This document shows, piece after piece, positions 51,030 through 62,485 of a stretch of DNA of 64,000 nt. A model generated the notes under the pieces. That model was not told the DNA's origin, ran no database searches, and worked only from the letters and a program-made list of their open reading frames with translations. This DNA is from Trypanosoma brucei gambiense DAL972 (lineage: Eukaryota > Euglenozoa > Kinetoplastea > Trypanosomatida > Trypanosomatidae), in contig NC_026741.1 in the NCBI RefSeq assembly GCF_000210295.1, positions 2,161,825-2,225,824 on the forward strand, given 5' to 3'. The position numbers and the translations under genes are program-made. Every line of letters begins with the position of its first letter. The stretch's first letter is position 1.

Positions 51030-51062
51030 ACAATATATTTCCTCGACTAAGGTAAAATAAGC

Positions 51063-54000
51063 ATGGCTTCCGTCGGTCAGTCGGCCGGATTCGGCGGATT
51101 CGCTGGCGTCATCACCGGCAGACATATCACCACATATTCCACTGGGGGCACCATGAGGCGCCGACCACCCGCCATCACTTTTTTTTTAATACCGCTACTG
51201 TTGGTGTTGCCACACATCGTGAGACCACTCGCTGCAAAGAAAAGCATAAAAGTAAAGGTTTATAATTTGCTTTTCACTAACCGAGCGCCGCGCCGGTCAA
51301 TTGAGACTATGGGGGTCGGCCTGAACGCATCGTTTGCTGCTCGTCACTGGGCCACTGCGGAGAACGTCACCGTGGAGATCATTCCGCCACCTCCACGTTC
51401 GGTTTCCACATTGAAGTTACTGGAAACCGCCGCCGATCAGAATAAAGGTGAATTTTTCGTTGTAGTTGGGCCAATGGGCGATACTCGAACGTTGGCAGTG
51501 CTTCCACTGCTGCGGCAGGAGGACTTGGTTGCATTTGCGCCTCTTACCGGATCGAGTGCTGTTCGCGGGTGGGACCCTCACTTCTATTTTTTAACCCCCG
51601 CGCCCAACGCTGAGCTCATCGCCCTCCTCCGGTACGCGATAAACCGCCTTCGTTTGCTTCGGGTTGGATTTATGTACCTTCAGGGTGTGCACTTCGGTGA
51701 CAGGGAATATCAAGAGACCCTGAAGCTCATGACCCGTATGGGCAGAAGGTTGTGCGGGGTTTTTACCAAGATGCATGCAGCCACCGTAATGAGAGCCGAT
51801 GAAGAGTTTGATTCGCTCTGGGAGGAATTTGTGATGACGCATCCGCAGGGGGTCATCGTGTTCACTCCCCCGATCCGTGAGGCGTTGAAGTTTGTAAGGA
51901 GGGTTGCGATGGACGCCCGCACGCGTGGTGTGTACGTGTTGGCTCCTTCGGCGATGCAATTCGTTATCGGTGCAACCTGGCGCACTGCAGTTGAAGAAGC
52001 TGCGGTCCCATATATTCCCGATAGGGTTATTGTGGCTGCGCCGAACCCGCTTGCAAGCGAAACGAAATACCACGCGGTACGGCGCTTCCAGGAGGATGCG
52101 AGGTCATACCTGCGTTATCATCCTGGCGTAACCGCGTTCAATGCTTCGGACGATTTTGATCACGATGATGCGGATGGAGCGCTTATGGTTTCTGGATGGG
52201 TTATAGGGGAGGTGCTATCGCAAGCGCTGAGTAGCCGTACGTGGTTGGAAAGTAGGGAGGCGTTCATTAAGTCATTGTACAACCAGCGTCGGTACGTTGT
52301 CGATGATCTCGTGTTTGGTAACTTCGGTGGTGAGTGCCATGGTATGGCGGGAGAGCGGGGTGCGTCGTGTTTATGTAACCAAGGTGGAAATGTTGTTTAC
52401 ATGAATTCTTTAGGTGATGACCATCGGATGATTCCACTAAGGGACGGCATAACAGTATTCAATATTGATCGATGTTCAACCATTGGCGTGAAGGTGCCCA
52501 CCCCCCTCATTGTCGTAGTTGTACTTGTGGTAGATGATTCCGCCGCCGTAAGTGCATTTTTTTCATTGGTTGTGGGGATCACTAACGCCGATGCAATTAG
52601 AAGCATAACCAATCCCGATCGAGTAGCCTTTCATTCTGTAGTTGCAACTTCACGGAACACTTATGGGAGAATGCAAGGGGAACTCGACACAAGAAGCGTG
52701 ACTGCTGTGTTTGGTGTTGTTGACCTGGCTATGCTTTCCGTCGGCCGCGTTGCGTTCATTGAGCCCATAACCCTTTCACCGAAATTGAGTCACCCTGGGA
52801 GGAATGTGATCCACTTTTCTCCTACAATTGAGCAGCAGTTGTTTCTGTTGGTGGGTTATATAGCTAGGGACAAAAAGACTACTTCCCTACACATGGTGAC
52901 GCGTGGAGGTGATGTGCCTGGGATTGGGTCTGTGTTTCAGAAAACGATTGAATCTCTTGGGGGTTCCATGAACGGCATAGTTGTACCGGACAACGATACT
53001 ACCCTCAACGAGGATCTATCGCCTCATGGTGACACACTTGTTTTTGGTCTAACTGAAGCTGATATTACTACAGTTGCTGAGCATCTTGACAATCACAGGG
53101 GAGTGCGTGTATTTGTGTCGTTCTTCGATGTGGCACTGCTGTACAGTGAGTTTGTGAAGGTATTCAAAAAGCATCCGCAAGCTGCCGAGCGGTTACTATT
53201 CGCAACAAGCCTACCACACTGGGCAGACAACAATACGACATCCGAGACGGTTAAAAGATTTCACGACGAGATGAAGGACGATGAGAGTAAATGGACTCCA
53301 CTGGCGCTGCTTGGGTATGCGACTGCACGTGCAATGGAAAGTGTTGTGTCGCGAATGGGGCGTGTGAACTCAGAAGAGCTTATCAACGGTATATTCAGTC
53401 AGTCTGTAATTGTAGCGGATGACATGTGGTATGGACCCTTTGAGGACAGTTGTGTTCCCACCACTGGGTTTGCGGCGGAGGGGTGCGCTGTGAATTACGG
53501 TGCGACACATATTTCCGTGTGGTCCATGGCTCGTGTGTTGAATCCTTCCGTACCTCCTGTCACCAAGGCAGCAACACCATCGATGCGGTACGCAAATCGC
53601 AACAGGGGCAGCTTGAGTGGGAAACAGCTTGCCGGTGTTATTGTTGGGGCTCTTTCCGCCCTGGTCTTATTTTTCGTGTTGCTGCTGGTGTGTACTTGTT
53701 TGCTTGGCAAGGGTGCGCGTGATAACGAGAACGCACCAAAAGAAATGGTAATCCCCGTAACGCTAATATTCACTGACATCGAGAGCAGCACTGCGCAGTG
53801 GGCAGCACACCCTGAGCTTATGCCTGATGCCGTTGCAACACATCACCGCCTAATTCGCACGTTGATTTCCAAGTATGGATGCTATGAAGTGAAGACTGTT
53901 GGAGATTCTTTTATGATTGCATGCAAGAGCCCTTTCGCTGCTGCGCAATTAGCGTGTGACCTGCAGCGGTGCTTTTTAGAACATGATTGGAAGACTGATG

Positions 54001-54785
54001 TGTTTGATACGTCTTATCGTGAGTTTGAGCGGCAGCGTGCGGAAGATGATGGGGATTATGTTCCACCCACTGGCCATCTTGACCCCGATGTTTACAGTCG
54101 TTTGTGGAATGGACTGCGAGTGCGTGTTGGAATCCACACCGGGTTGTGTGATATTCGGCATGATGAAGTAACGAAAGGATATGACTACTACGGTCGTACA
54201 TCGAATATGGCAGCACGGACTGAGAGCATTGCTAATGGCGGGCAGGTGCTGTTATCGCGGTCGGCATACCACGCGTTGAGTACTTCGGAGCGTGAGCAAT
54301 TAAATGTGACTGCATTGGGTGATGTGCCATTGCGTGGTGTACCCAAACCTGTGAAAATGTACCAATTGAATGCGGTACCCGGAAGGACATTCGCCGCACT
54401 GCGACTTGATAATGAGGCTGCTGATGACGATGGGAGTAGCGCCTCTTTCAGTGATGCGGGTTCTGTGTGTGGGCCGTTAACTGGCTCATCTCTGATGATA
54501 GCTAGTTCATTGCAAGCAATATTTGGTACAGTTTGTGCCGCTCAGCGGGAGAAGCTTCTTAATCCCGTATGTGAGCGTTGGCGTGTTTCGGTGCCCCGTA
54601 AAGGAAACAATGGATGGGAGGGAGTTGAGTTTGAGGATGTTATACGACGCCTGTCCGTGAAGGTTGGTCGCGTTGTGGATCACTGCGTGTCTAATAGTGG
54701 TGAACATTCGGAGAGCACGCTCAGAAGCGCGTCGCTCATTATTATTTCTCGCCATGGGGGAGAAAACAGCACGAATGAGGCGTGA
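51063..54785 (+). CDS. GRESAG4: Receptor-type adenylate cyclase, GRESAG4/ESAG4 family (1240 residues)
   Basis: A large extracellular region with two periplasmic-binding-protein-like lobes (FFVVVGPMGDTRTLAVLPLL and later) is followed by one transmembrane segment at about 856-881 (AGVIVGALSALVLFFVLLLV) and a class III cyclase domain. The metal-binding aspartates are Asp905 (IFTDIESS) and Asp948 (EVKTVGDSFM); the Lys in EVKTVGD contacts adenine, and VRVGIHTGLCDIRHDE and YYGRTSNMAAR complete the site. It makes cAMP at the flagellar or surface membrane after dimerisation. A signal peptide begins at the second in-frame ATG (51153: MRRRPPAITFFLIPLLLVLP), so the true start may be 51153, giving 1210 residues. 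The catalytic domain looks intact, so I call it functional. First of the subtelomeric-type families in the window. Confidence 0.95.
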   Translation: MASVGQSAGFGGFAGVITGRHITTYSTGGTMRRRPPAITFFLIPLLLVLPHIVRPLAAKKSIKVKVYNLLFTNRAPRRSIETMGVGLNASFAARHWATAENVTVEIIPPPPRSVSTLKLLETAADQNKGEFFVVVGPMGDTRTLAVLPLLRQEDLVAFAPLTGSSAVRGWDPHFYFLTPAPNAELIALLRYAINRLRLLRVGFMYLQGVHFGDREYQETLKLMTRMGRRLCGVFTKMHAATVMRADEEFDSLWEEFVMTHPQGVIVFTPPIREALKFVRRVAMDARTRGVYVLAPSAMQFVIGATWRTAVEEAAVPYIPDRVIVAAPNPLASETKYHAVRRFQEDARSYLRYHPGVTAFNASDDFDHDDADGALMVSGWVIGEVLSQALSSRTWLESREAFIKSLYNQRRYVVDDLVFGNFGGECHGMAGERGASCLCNQGGNVVYMNSLGDDHRMIPLRDGITVFNIDRCSTIGVKVPTPLIVVVVLVVDDSAAVSAFFSLVVGITNADAIRSITNPDRVAFHSVVATSRNTYGRMQGELDTRSVTAVFGVVDLAMLSVGRVAFIEPITLSPKLSHPGRNVIHFSPTIEQQLFLLVGYIARDKKTTSLHMVTRGGDVPGIGSVFQKTIESLGGSMNGIVVPDNDTTLNEDLSPHGDTLVFGLTEADITTVAEHLDNHRGVRVFVSFFDVALLYSEFVKVFKKHPQAAERLLFATSLPHWADNNTTSETVKRFHDEMKDDESKWTPLALLGYATARAMESVVSRMGRVNSEELINGIFSQSVIVADDMWYGPFEDSCVPTTGFAAEGCAVNYGATHISVWSMARVLNPSVPPVTKAATPSMRYANRNRGSLSGKQLAGVIVGALSALVLFFVLLLVCTCLLGKGARDNENAPKEMVIPVTLIFTDIESSTAQWAAHPELMPDAVATHHRLIRTLISKYGCYEVKTVGDSFMIACKSPFAAAQLACDLQRCFLEHDWKTDVFDTSYREFERQRAEDDGDYVPPTGHLDPDVYSRLWNGLRVRVGIHTGLCDIRHDEVTKGYDYYGRTSNMAARTESIANGGQVLLSRSAYHALSTSEREQLNVTALGDVPLRGVPKPVKMYQLNAVPGRTFAALRLDNEAADDDGSSASFSDAGSVCGPLTGSSLMIASSLQAIFGTVCAAQREKLLNPVCERWRVSVPRKGNNGWEGVEFEDVIRRLSVKVGRVVDHCVSNSGEHSESTLRSASLIIISRHGGENSTNEA

Positions 54786-56472
54786 TACTCCCTTTTGCGT
54801 CGTTACAGAAGTGTGTTCTATGTTTTCTCATCCCTTAGACGGAGCAAACCGTTAAGTTGATTCCAAATTTATTTATTTTGTGTTGATTATACGCATAGTT
54901 TTTTTTAAGTGTGCCCTGTCATTTTGCTGTTTGTGGGTTGGCACGTTGCAATGGATCAGCGATTCAAGTGGGCGTGCTACTTCTGTTTGCATTATCCTTT
55001 TTTAAGTATACTCTTGTTTTGTTTTGTTTTGGGGGGTCGTGATTGCAGTAATTATGTTATCTGACCGTAACACCACCGTTTTGGACATGCATCTGTTATT
55101 ATTGTGTGTATACTCGAAATTACTCGTTAGCTGGTACGCATTTAACATTTCTCCACACACACACATATATATACATTCATATACCCTTGCCTCCATCGGT
55201 TTAACTTATACGCGTTCATCTTTCCTTCTTGTGTGCCTTACGCAACCTTTTAGTTTTGTTCTCCAAATTTTCTCCGGTGTGCCCCATTGGCTGCAGGTCT
55301 TCATATTCTTGTCTTGAAGCTAAGTGGTTACTTTGGTGGAAATAGTATACGCGCTTCCTTCCTTGTGCGCGCAATGGCGTTATATGATCCATCAGTTCGT
55401 ATGTGGTCATCGTATCCCGCCTGTTCGTATTGCCCTTGCTTCTTTTCTGACAGCCGCCGTGGAAACACGATCGTATTTTCTGGTTTCAAGTACGCCACCA
55501 CTTCTCACTCACTTCAGTATTATTCTTTCTCGCATTATCTTATCTTATCCTTTCCTTTTTTTTTCTCGCAGAGTCTTAGGTTTAACAGTATTTAAGTGCT
55601 GTCCTTGTCTTCCTCGTGTGACTGTAGGCTCGCTGCGCTCTGCTCGCTTGCTCCCCTACTACTGGACACTGCGACTCTAATACCTTTGGGGGAGCGTAAT
55701 AAAGCTTAAATGACGTTGATCTCCATCTTTTGATAAAGTGCACTGCGTGGCGTTTTGATGGTGATTTGTCGGTGTCACGTGCACTTTTCGTGAAGGCGTT
55801 GTTCCGCGAGTATTCGTGTGGTTTCGCATATTGATATAACGGCTGAGGTGGTCACGATTCGGTGTCGGTAGTTTTAGCATGTATTTTTATTTGACATACC
55901 TTTTGTTCGTTGCTACGGCGTATTTCGCCGTCTAATTCCCTTCGTGTATTTGAAGCCCGTGTGGGTACATAAACATGAGACTTCTTTTTTTTGAGTTATG
56001 CAGTTGCGTGAATGCGACGCGCCATTCCCTTCGGTTAACCTTAGAGATTCATTGGGCGTAGGCGCACGTCCTCATTTTTTCCCTGAGGAGGAAACTCTCT
56101 TAGACGTGCTTGCCTTACCGATTCTTGGTATAATCATTTCGGTTTTTGACTGAAACAGGGAGCAGGTGTGTGTGTGAATGTTTTCTGAATTATCACTGGC
56201 AGAGTTGTACACGGAGGAGAGGAATGAAATGTGATCTTGTGGCTCCATTGTCTCGGGTAGGGGCTTTTCTCGCCCATTAAGTTTTCCTTTCGCTTTGAGT
56301 CCTCATTGCGCGGAGTCGCTGCAAGGAACTCTGCCATCCGTTTCAACTCGCTACCCGGTTGCTGCTTCCTCCGACCCGTCAGTCTACGCGTTTCCTTCGC
56401 TTCCTTTGGAGTGTTGTGGGGCGTGTGCGGGTTTAAATCGCGGCTGACTTTGTTGCTTGCGGTTCAAAGGAA
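54786..56472 (+). other. 1.7 kb spacer between the cyclase and the RHS pseudogene
   Basis: Cyclase 3' UTR followed by DNA of more even base composition than the core spacers. Pyrimidine tracts at 55545-55570 are possible processing signals. No intact gene; I could not match the DNA to ingi or RIME retroposons. Confidence 0.55.
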
Positions 56473-59400
56473 AATGTCAAATATACGGGCAGTTAAAGAG
56501 AGGGTGCTCATCGCGCGATGTGGATTTGTAAATGAATGCCAAGGCGCCTCCACTGATGCTAAAAAAGGTGGGCAAAGTTCGGTTGGGAGATATCAAAGTT
56601 GCGTGTGAGGCCACTGGAAGGCTAGGAGGAGGAAATTGAGAGAAATGCTCTTTTGAAGTGAGCAACCCCGGCTCCAGCCTTTACACGATGCTTAGGGAAG
56701 AAGCAGATGACAACTCAGATTCATGTGGTGAGGAACAAGACGCAAAGTATGGTCAACCGTTGGAAGTTCTCCGGGGTGCCTTCATAGTGTACAAAGAGGC
56801 AATGGTACTGTCAAATAGAGTGGAAGTGGACGATTTTGAACGGAAAATGCGCAGGTGGCTATTGGAGGGGGGGAAGGGGCACAACTCCTTACTAGTAGTG
56901 AGTAGGTTCTGTTTTATGGCGCTGAGTTGTCTTTTTGAGGGTGTTTGCTTTTGTGATTATCTTCCTAGAATGGGTGACTCACTGCGATGTCCTTTCCTAC
57001 AGTGTAAACTGTCTCTGTCTCTGTTTCTGATTCTATTTTTGTTTTTGCTTTTATCACAACTTTGTGAGGAATCAGGGGACAAGTTTTCATAAGTGTGGAA
57101 TTAGATAAGGTGTTTCCATAGTAATGGGTTGCATGCGCCATTATATTTTTTGAATTGACTGCGTGGAGGCGAAAAGGGGCCAACTTGATCAATTAACAGT
57201 TCTATTGAGGATGTGTTACTGCAACGCTATGCGGGTTTGCGTAATATGAAATTGCACGACTTTTTGCTGAAAAGGTTTTTAAACACGTATGACACAATTA
57301 ATGTGGCCATGGATGTGTTTGTTAAGAATCCCAGAAGATATATAGTTGATGCTGAGATTCTTGAGGATATACAAGGCACTGATGAGTTTAAAACAGTGAG
57401 GACAGCTATTGATCTGTCTGAGAAGGTAGACTACCTTGACGAAAAAGGAAATTTACTACCTCCGGCAGTGGGAGGAGAAGGGAAGAGGGGAAATAAGAGA
57501 ATTTGTTGGTCCCGTGGCGAGGGGAAGGTTGGATGCTGCAGTAATAGCCGCCAAGGGAGCGGAAAAGCGAGCTGCCCTAACAGCTGGTGGTGCTGTCGAA
57601 CTGAAAGGAGTGTATTAATCCATATACATTACAAAATGGAGTTATGTGATGTCCGGTTATGATGCAGAGCCACTTGGCATGAAAGTGTTCGATGGAAGAC
57701 CAAGGCGCATATGGACCGAAGCGGAGGTGGATATAACTCCTCTTCCTGCGAATGTTGATGCACGAGTGCCGAAGAGACCCGATGGTTCAGAGATTTTTGT
57801 TCTCACTTCGGAGAAGGGTTGGCCATACAACAGGTTTGCATTGGATTACACTACGGGGCACAAAGCAGTATTTCAGCACGTATATATCCGTCGTGAAATT
57901 ATGCGCGTGTGGTATATAATTCAAAAAGATCTGAAAACATGGTGGGTGGAAAAGACAGCTCACAGAACACCGATACATATTGTTATTGGTACACCTGGTA
58001 TTGGTAAATCATATGGCCTTGGATCATTTTTGCTTCATTCATTGTTTCACTTCCATGAAGGAATGCTTGATGTTGTTGCGTATTTCACAGACGGGATAGC
58101 CTACTTAATATATAACAGAAAGGGTGATGAAAGAGGGAGGGTTGTGCGGTACGAATATTTGAGAGCTGCTGTCAACGCCATAAATAAAATAAAATTTGAA
58201 AACACAGGACACATCATTATGGACACAAGGTACGTAATACAGCAGCTGTACACTCAACTTCCCTCTGATGTTTGGAGTGTAACTATTTTCACTTCCCCGA
58301 ATAGTGCCCGTTACGAGCGGTGGGGAAAGAATACGGGAGGCCGCGATATTGTTATAAACTGCGATGATGTGCGTGACATGAAGGCATTTGTGGCATGGAC
58401 TAAGCTGTCTGTAGCATCAGGCTATATGGCACTTGAATAAGAAGCTCAGGCGAGGATAGTCGAAGAACTTGAAAATGAGTGGGAAACAATAAAGGGCCGT
58501 GTTAATGTGGTTGGGCCATTACCTCGTTGCGTTTACAACAACATAAAGCGCGATATCCGTGTTTCTGAGGCAACAAAAGGGGATAATGTCCATCAACAAT
58601 GGAAACAAAAGTCACTACGAGGACATAATGGTGAAAATTGCCGGTTGGCAAAATGATAAGGTAACGCACAGGTTAGTGAAAATCGTCCGTGTGGGAAATG
58701 CTGGAGATATCATCGATGAATACCGCTGTAGACCACTATCGGCTTGCATTGGGAATGCTATATTTTTCAAACTGCTTTTCATTATTGTGCAGAAAATGGC
58801 TATACGTCAAGTTACGATGTCAGACGAGAGTCTCGGAGTCAACGCTTTTGAAAGGCTTGCGTTGCTTTCGCTTCTTTTTCCTCGAGTTTTTAAAGTTATC
58901 GCAGACAACTTGAAATACCTGCGACGAGGCAGAGAAATAGCTGACCGTCGAAGCATACCGAACGACATGACTGTTCAGCAGTTGAGACTCATTGGGCAGA
59001 AGGCCTTACCTGCGGCCCACCAGCGACCAATTGATAATTGTGAATATATGGTTCTCTACCTCCCTGCCACAGGCAATGAACCCGTGGTGGATGGCTTTTT
59101 TTTCGTTGAGGGGCGGTTCAGGAGAAACCGTGGGGGAAGGGCGGCACCGACCACGCCAAATATAGCTGTGCTTTTACAAGTAACAAAATCAGACAGGCAG
59201 CCCACCACTGCGGAGAAGGTGCAGAAACTCCGAGAAAACATGGCAAGATATTTTTCTGACTGGGATGCGTTTTCCCGCGATATGGTTTGGGAGATGATAT
59301 ACATTAATTCGGTTAACGGTGGTGTGATTACAGGATGGCAGTTTTGTGATGGCGACGACTCCACCTAAGCGGCAGATATGTGGAGAAACATGACTCAACA

Positions 59401-59542
59401 CCAAGTAACGTTAAGAGAAGAAATGGAAGGGCAGCTAATGCGAGCATATGCAGAAGAAGGTTGGTATCGGGATGCGGCACTTCTGGCCATGGAGCCTGCG
59501 CCGCAGCCACGCAACGAGCAGGCGGGAGCGCAAGGAGGGTGA
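56473..59542 (+). pseudogene. RHS: Retrotransposon hot spot (RHS) protein pseudogene
   Basis: A nearly full-length RHS gene with scattered breaks. N-terminal parts are readable at 56658-56900 (GQPLEVLRGAFIVYKEAMVL) and 57189-57475 (IEDVLLQRYAGL, MKLHDFLLKRF, DVFVKNPRRYIVDAEIL). A shift near 57480 leads to VGPVARGRLDAAV, an in-frame TAA at 57616, then the ATPase part 57646-58440: LTSEKGWPYNRFALDYT and Walker A GTPGIGKS at 57988-58011. Another TAA at 58438, a shift near 58575, then the C-terminal part with a TAA at 59366 and the tail ending QPRNEQAGAQGG. RHS proteins are nuclear, subtelomeric, and linked to transcription and mRNA export. The 5' limit is uncertain. Decay is modest, so inactivation looks relatively recent. 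Confidence 0.9.
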
Positions 59543-60687
59543 GGCGATTTTATAGCATTAGGTGAGGTAGAAGCTAAGTAAAAATATCCAGTCTGGTATG
59601 TTATGGTGGACGCGAGCAGTCAACAGTGTACGGTGCTAACGTGAGGCGAGGCGGCGTTTTTTTCATTTAATGTAAAATTGAGTTATCGTATCATAGGAAG
59701 GCCAGCAGTCCTGACTGCCAAAACAGGGTGAGTGGCTTTGTCTTAATGCTTGGCATGACAGAATGCGCTGCAAGGGGGTAACATTCAGCAGGTAGCGGCT
59801 GTAGTAATAATCTTATTCTTTTCAATCAGCAGTCAAATGCGGCGTTTAGTGCAGGGAAGGGGCGTGGTAATTTACATAGTTGTCGGAGGTGAGGGAAGGG
59901 AAGTGGAAATGAAGACGACTAAGGAATAGTAAAAGTAGTATTTTATCGGCTAACGCATAACTGGAGTTAAGCCACATCGTAATCTTAAGGGGCACAGATG
60001 AAGACAGAAATAATGTTATCGACGGACGTAAGAAAACATTGTAACGTTTTGTTTTCATTTGTGCTGTTACCAACTAAAGGATTGGATTATACTACACTAA
60101 CTCTTCACATCTTCCTTTCATTTATACAATCTAAATTTTCCATCCGTGTAGAGATAGGGATCTGTGGGCCAATGATAAAAGGAACAAAAATGTAATAGTA
60201 CTTTTTGCTTCTTCGCCATCCGTGGTAGAGAGAGCGCATTGGAAACATGCCTCAACTATAATTCCTCTGAGTCGTATGTCCAGTAGGTGTCATGGGAGAG
60301 AGATTGTGACGGAGTGAAATATGCAAACATTAGAAGCAGTTACTGGATGTGCTGTTTCATATACGAGCTGTTATAATTATATTATACATGTTAGTTATGG
60401 TTAGAGTTATGGAGTAGCTCTTGACGGTGTTCTTCGCAGACACGCAGCTGGTGACGTGATTTCGTCCATTTTCCTCTCTCTCTCTTTCTTTCTTTCTTCA
60501 ATTATTTGTCGGTTGGTAAACATGCTATGATATGTTGTCTTCTTTTTCCTTATAATCACTTCTGTTATTCTGCTTGAGGGTTGGCAGTTGGGCCTCTCTT
60601 CACACGTGGGAACCTTAAACTTGTGTTGCTGGTTGCCTCCAGCAGCAAATCCTACATCATCATCAACGTTGATACGAAAATCATGCA
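59543..60687 (+). other. 1.1 kb spacer between two pseudogenes
   Basis: No gene recognised. It includes CT-rich tracts (60472-60500, TCTCTCTCTTTCTTTCTTTC) that could be an old splice signal. The last 150 bases may hold unrecognisable sequence from further upstream in the RNA polymerase subunit. Confidence 0.5.
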
Positions 60688-62485
60688 GTGATCATATGTA
60701 ACGGCAGCAGTGGAGTGATCATGGCCTCGTCTATTGACCCACATGTGCGAACTTATTTCTCTATTCAAGTCAATGGGGGAATGGTGTATGTCCCTCCTTG
60801 CAATACCCCAGAGGGTGAAAGTTGTTGCTGTTTGGTTAATAATTTTGCTATTCTTAGTCAGGTAACACTAGACATGGATAATTTGTTTGTTGACACGCGG
60901 ATGCGTGCAATATTGGAGTGTAGGAAATAGATTATATCAGCCTTAACGAATTTCTTAAATACTACACAGTTTTCCTCAATGAAGTGCTGATGTGCGTTTA
61001 TCGATGCATGATCCGTTTGTGTCGGGATGTATTACGGACCCTGAGGAGGTCAGGCCACTTGCATCCTTACGTTTCAATTGCGATAAATGACCGTCAGAAT
61101 AGTGTTCAAATTGTTTGTGTCGGCGGAAGGATCGTGAGGTTGTATGTTTTCGTTCGCGATGGGAAACACGCTGTAATTTCTCAACACCTTGATAACTTGA
61201 GTTCAGGCAAGTGCTCGATTAACGATATTTTAGCTGAAGGTTTGTTGTGGAATTCATTGACTTATATGACGAAGCGAATGTCTGTCTTTTAGCAGTTCAC
61301 CACAAAGACATTGAGCAGTACACGAGACTCACTTGGAGTTGCCGCTAGCGTTATTCTCCTTTCCACATCACAATCAATTTGCACGAAACACATTACAGTC
61401 AACCATGGGCAAGCAAGCTGTTGGAACCATTGCGTATAATCAGTACATTAGAAATGGACACAGTACTTATGTTGAGTGCTTACTCTCAACGATCCCTTTG
61501 CCGGACGAAGGCTATGAACCTAAGCAACTACGAAATATTAGGTGCAGGAATTAATGCGATGGTATGTGTTATGAGCTATAGAGGTTACAATATTGAAGAC
61601 TCAAAGGTGTACAACTGCAGTTCGCTCAATTGTGGCTATGGGTGGTGTGTTGTTTTCCGCAAGCATGAGATGAAACTGGAAAGACTTCCCAACGGTGAGT
61701 ATGATATAATTCTTCCAACAGATTGAAATGTTGCGAGACACAATGCTTTTAATAGTGATGGTATTGCCAGTAGTAAAGGTGCGGTTATTCGTCAGTTTGA
61801 TATTTTTGTAAATAAATACGCTCCCGTGCCTTCCATGAAAACAAGACCTAATTTTCTTGAATATAATAAATACCCTCAGCCTGCTGTTGTGGACCAAATG
61901 TGGTCATCTCTCACCTTCCAGTGACTCGGATATATCAATGAATGTAGAACAATAAAGTTAAAGTTGCTACGAGAGAAGTTCGCGGTCCCGAGGTCTGAAA
62001 TAAGTTTTCCTCACGGCACGGGCTTGAGGGAGTAGTGGATCTCATCACTGATGGTGTGTTAACATGCCCTTCAATGAGTAAAGGCATTTGCACAGATATG
62101 ATCATAAATTCTCACGGATTCCCGAGCCGTATGACAGATGGAAAGTTGCTGGAACTCGTTAGCTCAAAGGTGTGAGTGCATTCACGGAAAAATTCGGCGA
62201 TGGCACTTCGTTTGGGTACTGATAAGGATGAAGAGCTGGATGAGGAATTGATACAACATCGATACAATTATCTTCACGGAGATGATGTATATTTTCCACT
62301 CGGGCATAACGGGGAAGATGATACGCACTTATGTTTTCTTTGACCCCATTTATTACCAACACCTCAAACACATGGTTACTGATAAGATTAATGTTCATGC
62401 CAGTGGGCGGGCCCCGTTTCATGCTGACGAGGTCAACTCATTCAAAGTCGATTCCGCAGTGGAGGTTTGCGTATTGTTGAAATGA
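60688..62485 (+). pseudogene. RPC2: RNA polymerase III second-largest subunit (RPC2) pseudogene, 5'-truncated
   Basis: Fragments in the order expected for the central and C-terminal half of an RNA polymerase beta-like subunit, in at least three frames: VPPCNTPEGESCCCLVNNF (60784), HPYVSIAINDRQNSVQIVC (61051) with [35 protein letters not shown] followed by AVGTIAYNQ (61363-61445), VCVMSYRGYNIEDSKVYNCS (61564), VARHNAFNSDGIASSKGAV (61730), CTDMIINSHGFPSRMTDGK (about 62093), FGDGTSFG (about 62195) and GITGKMIRTYVFFDPIYYQ followed by HLKHMVTDKIN (62308-62395). [13 protein letters not shown] and VMSYRGYNIED fit Pol III rather than Pol I or II. The catalytic DKFSSRHGQKG region survives only as SFPHGTG. 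The N-terminal half is missing and the clamp end is lost. It cannot make a subunit. Confidence 0.82.

Larger units (their letters stand above)
46868..51062 (+). other. 4.2 kb gene-poor gap before the subtelomeric genes
   Basis: The longest stretch without a clear gene. It holds 3' UTR of the kinesin gene, T/C-rich tracts, a GGTTGT-like run (47309-47334), an AAAAGG run (47731-47759), a perfect A/T palindrome (48229-48258), a G-rich quadruplex motif (50380-50397) and the leader of the adenylate cyclase. One 43-codon ATG frame (49273-49404) has ordinary codon composition. The boundary position between conserved core genes and subtelomeric families suggests a former breakpoint. Confidence 0.55.

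Noticed and set aside
54786..56472. Possible ingi or RIME retroposon next to the RHS pseudogene
   Set aside because: Such insertions are common in RHS genes, but I found neither an endonuclease/RT frame nor end sequences I could recognise here.
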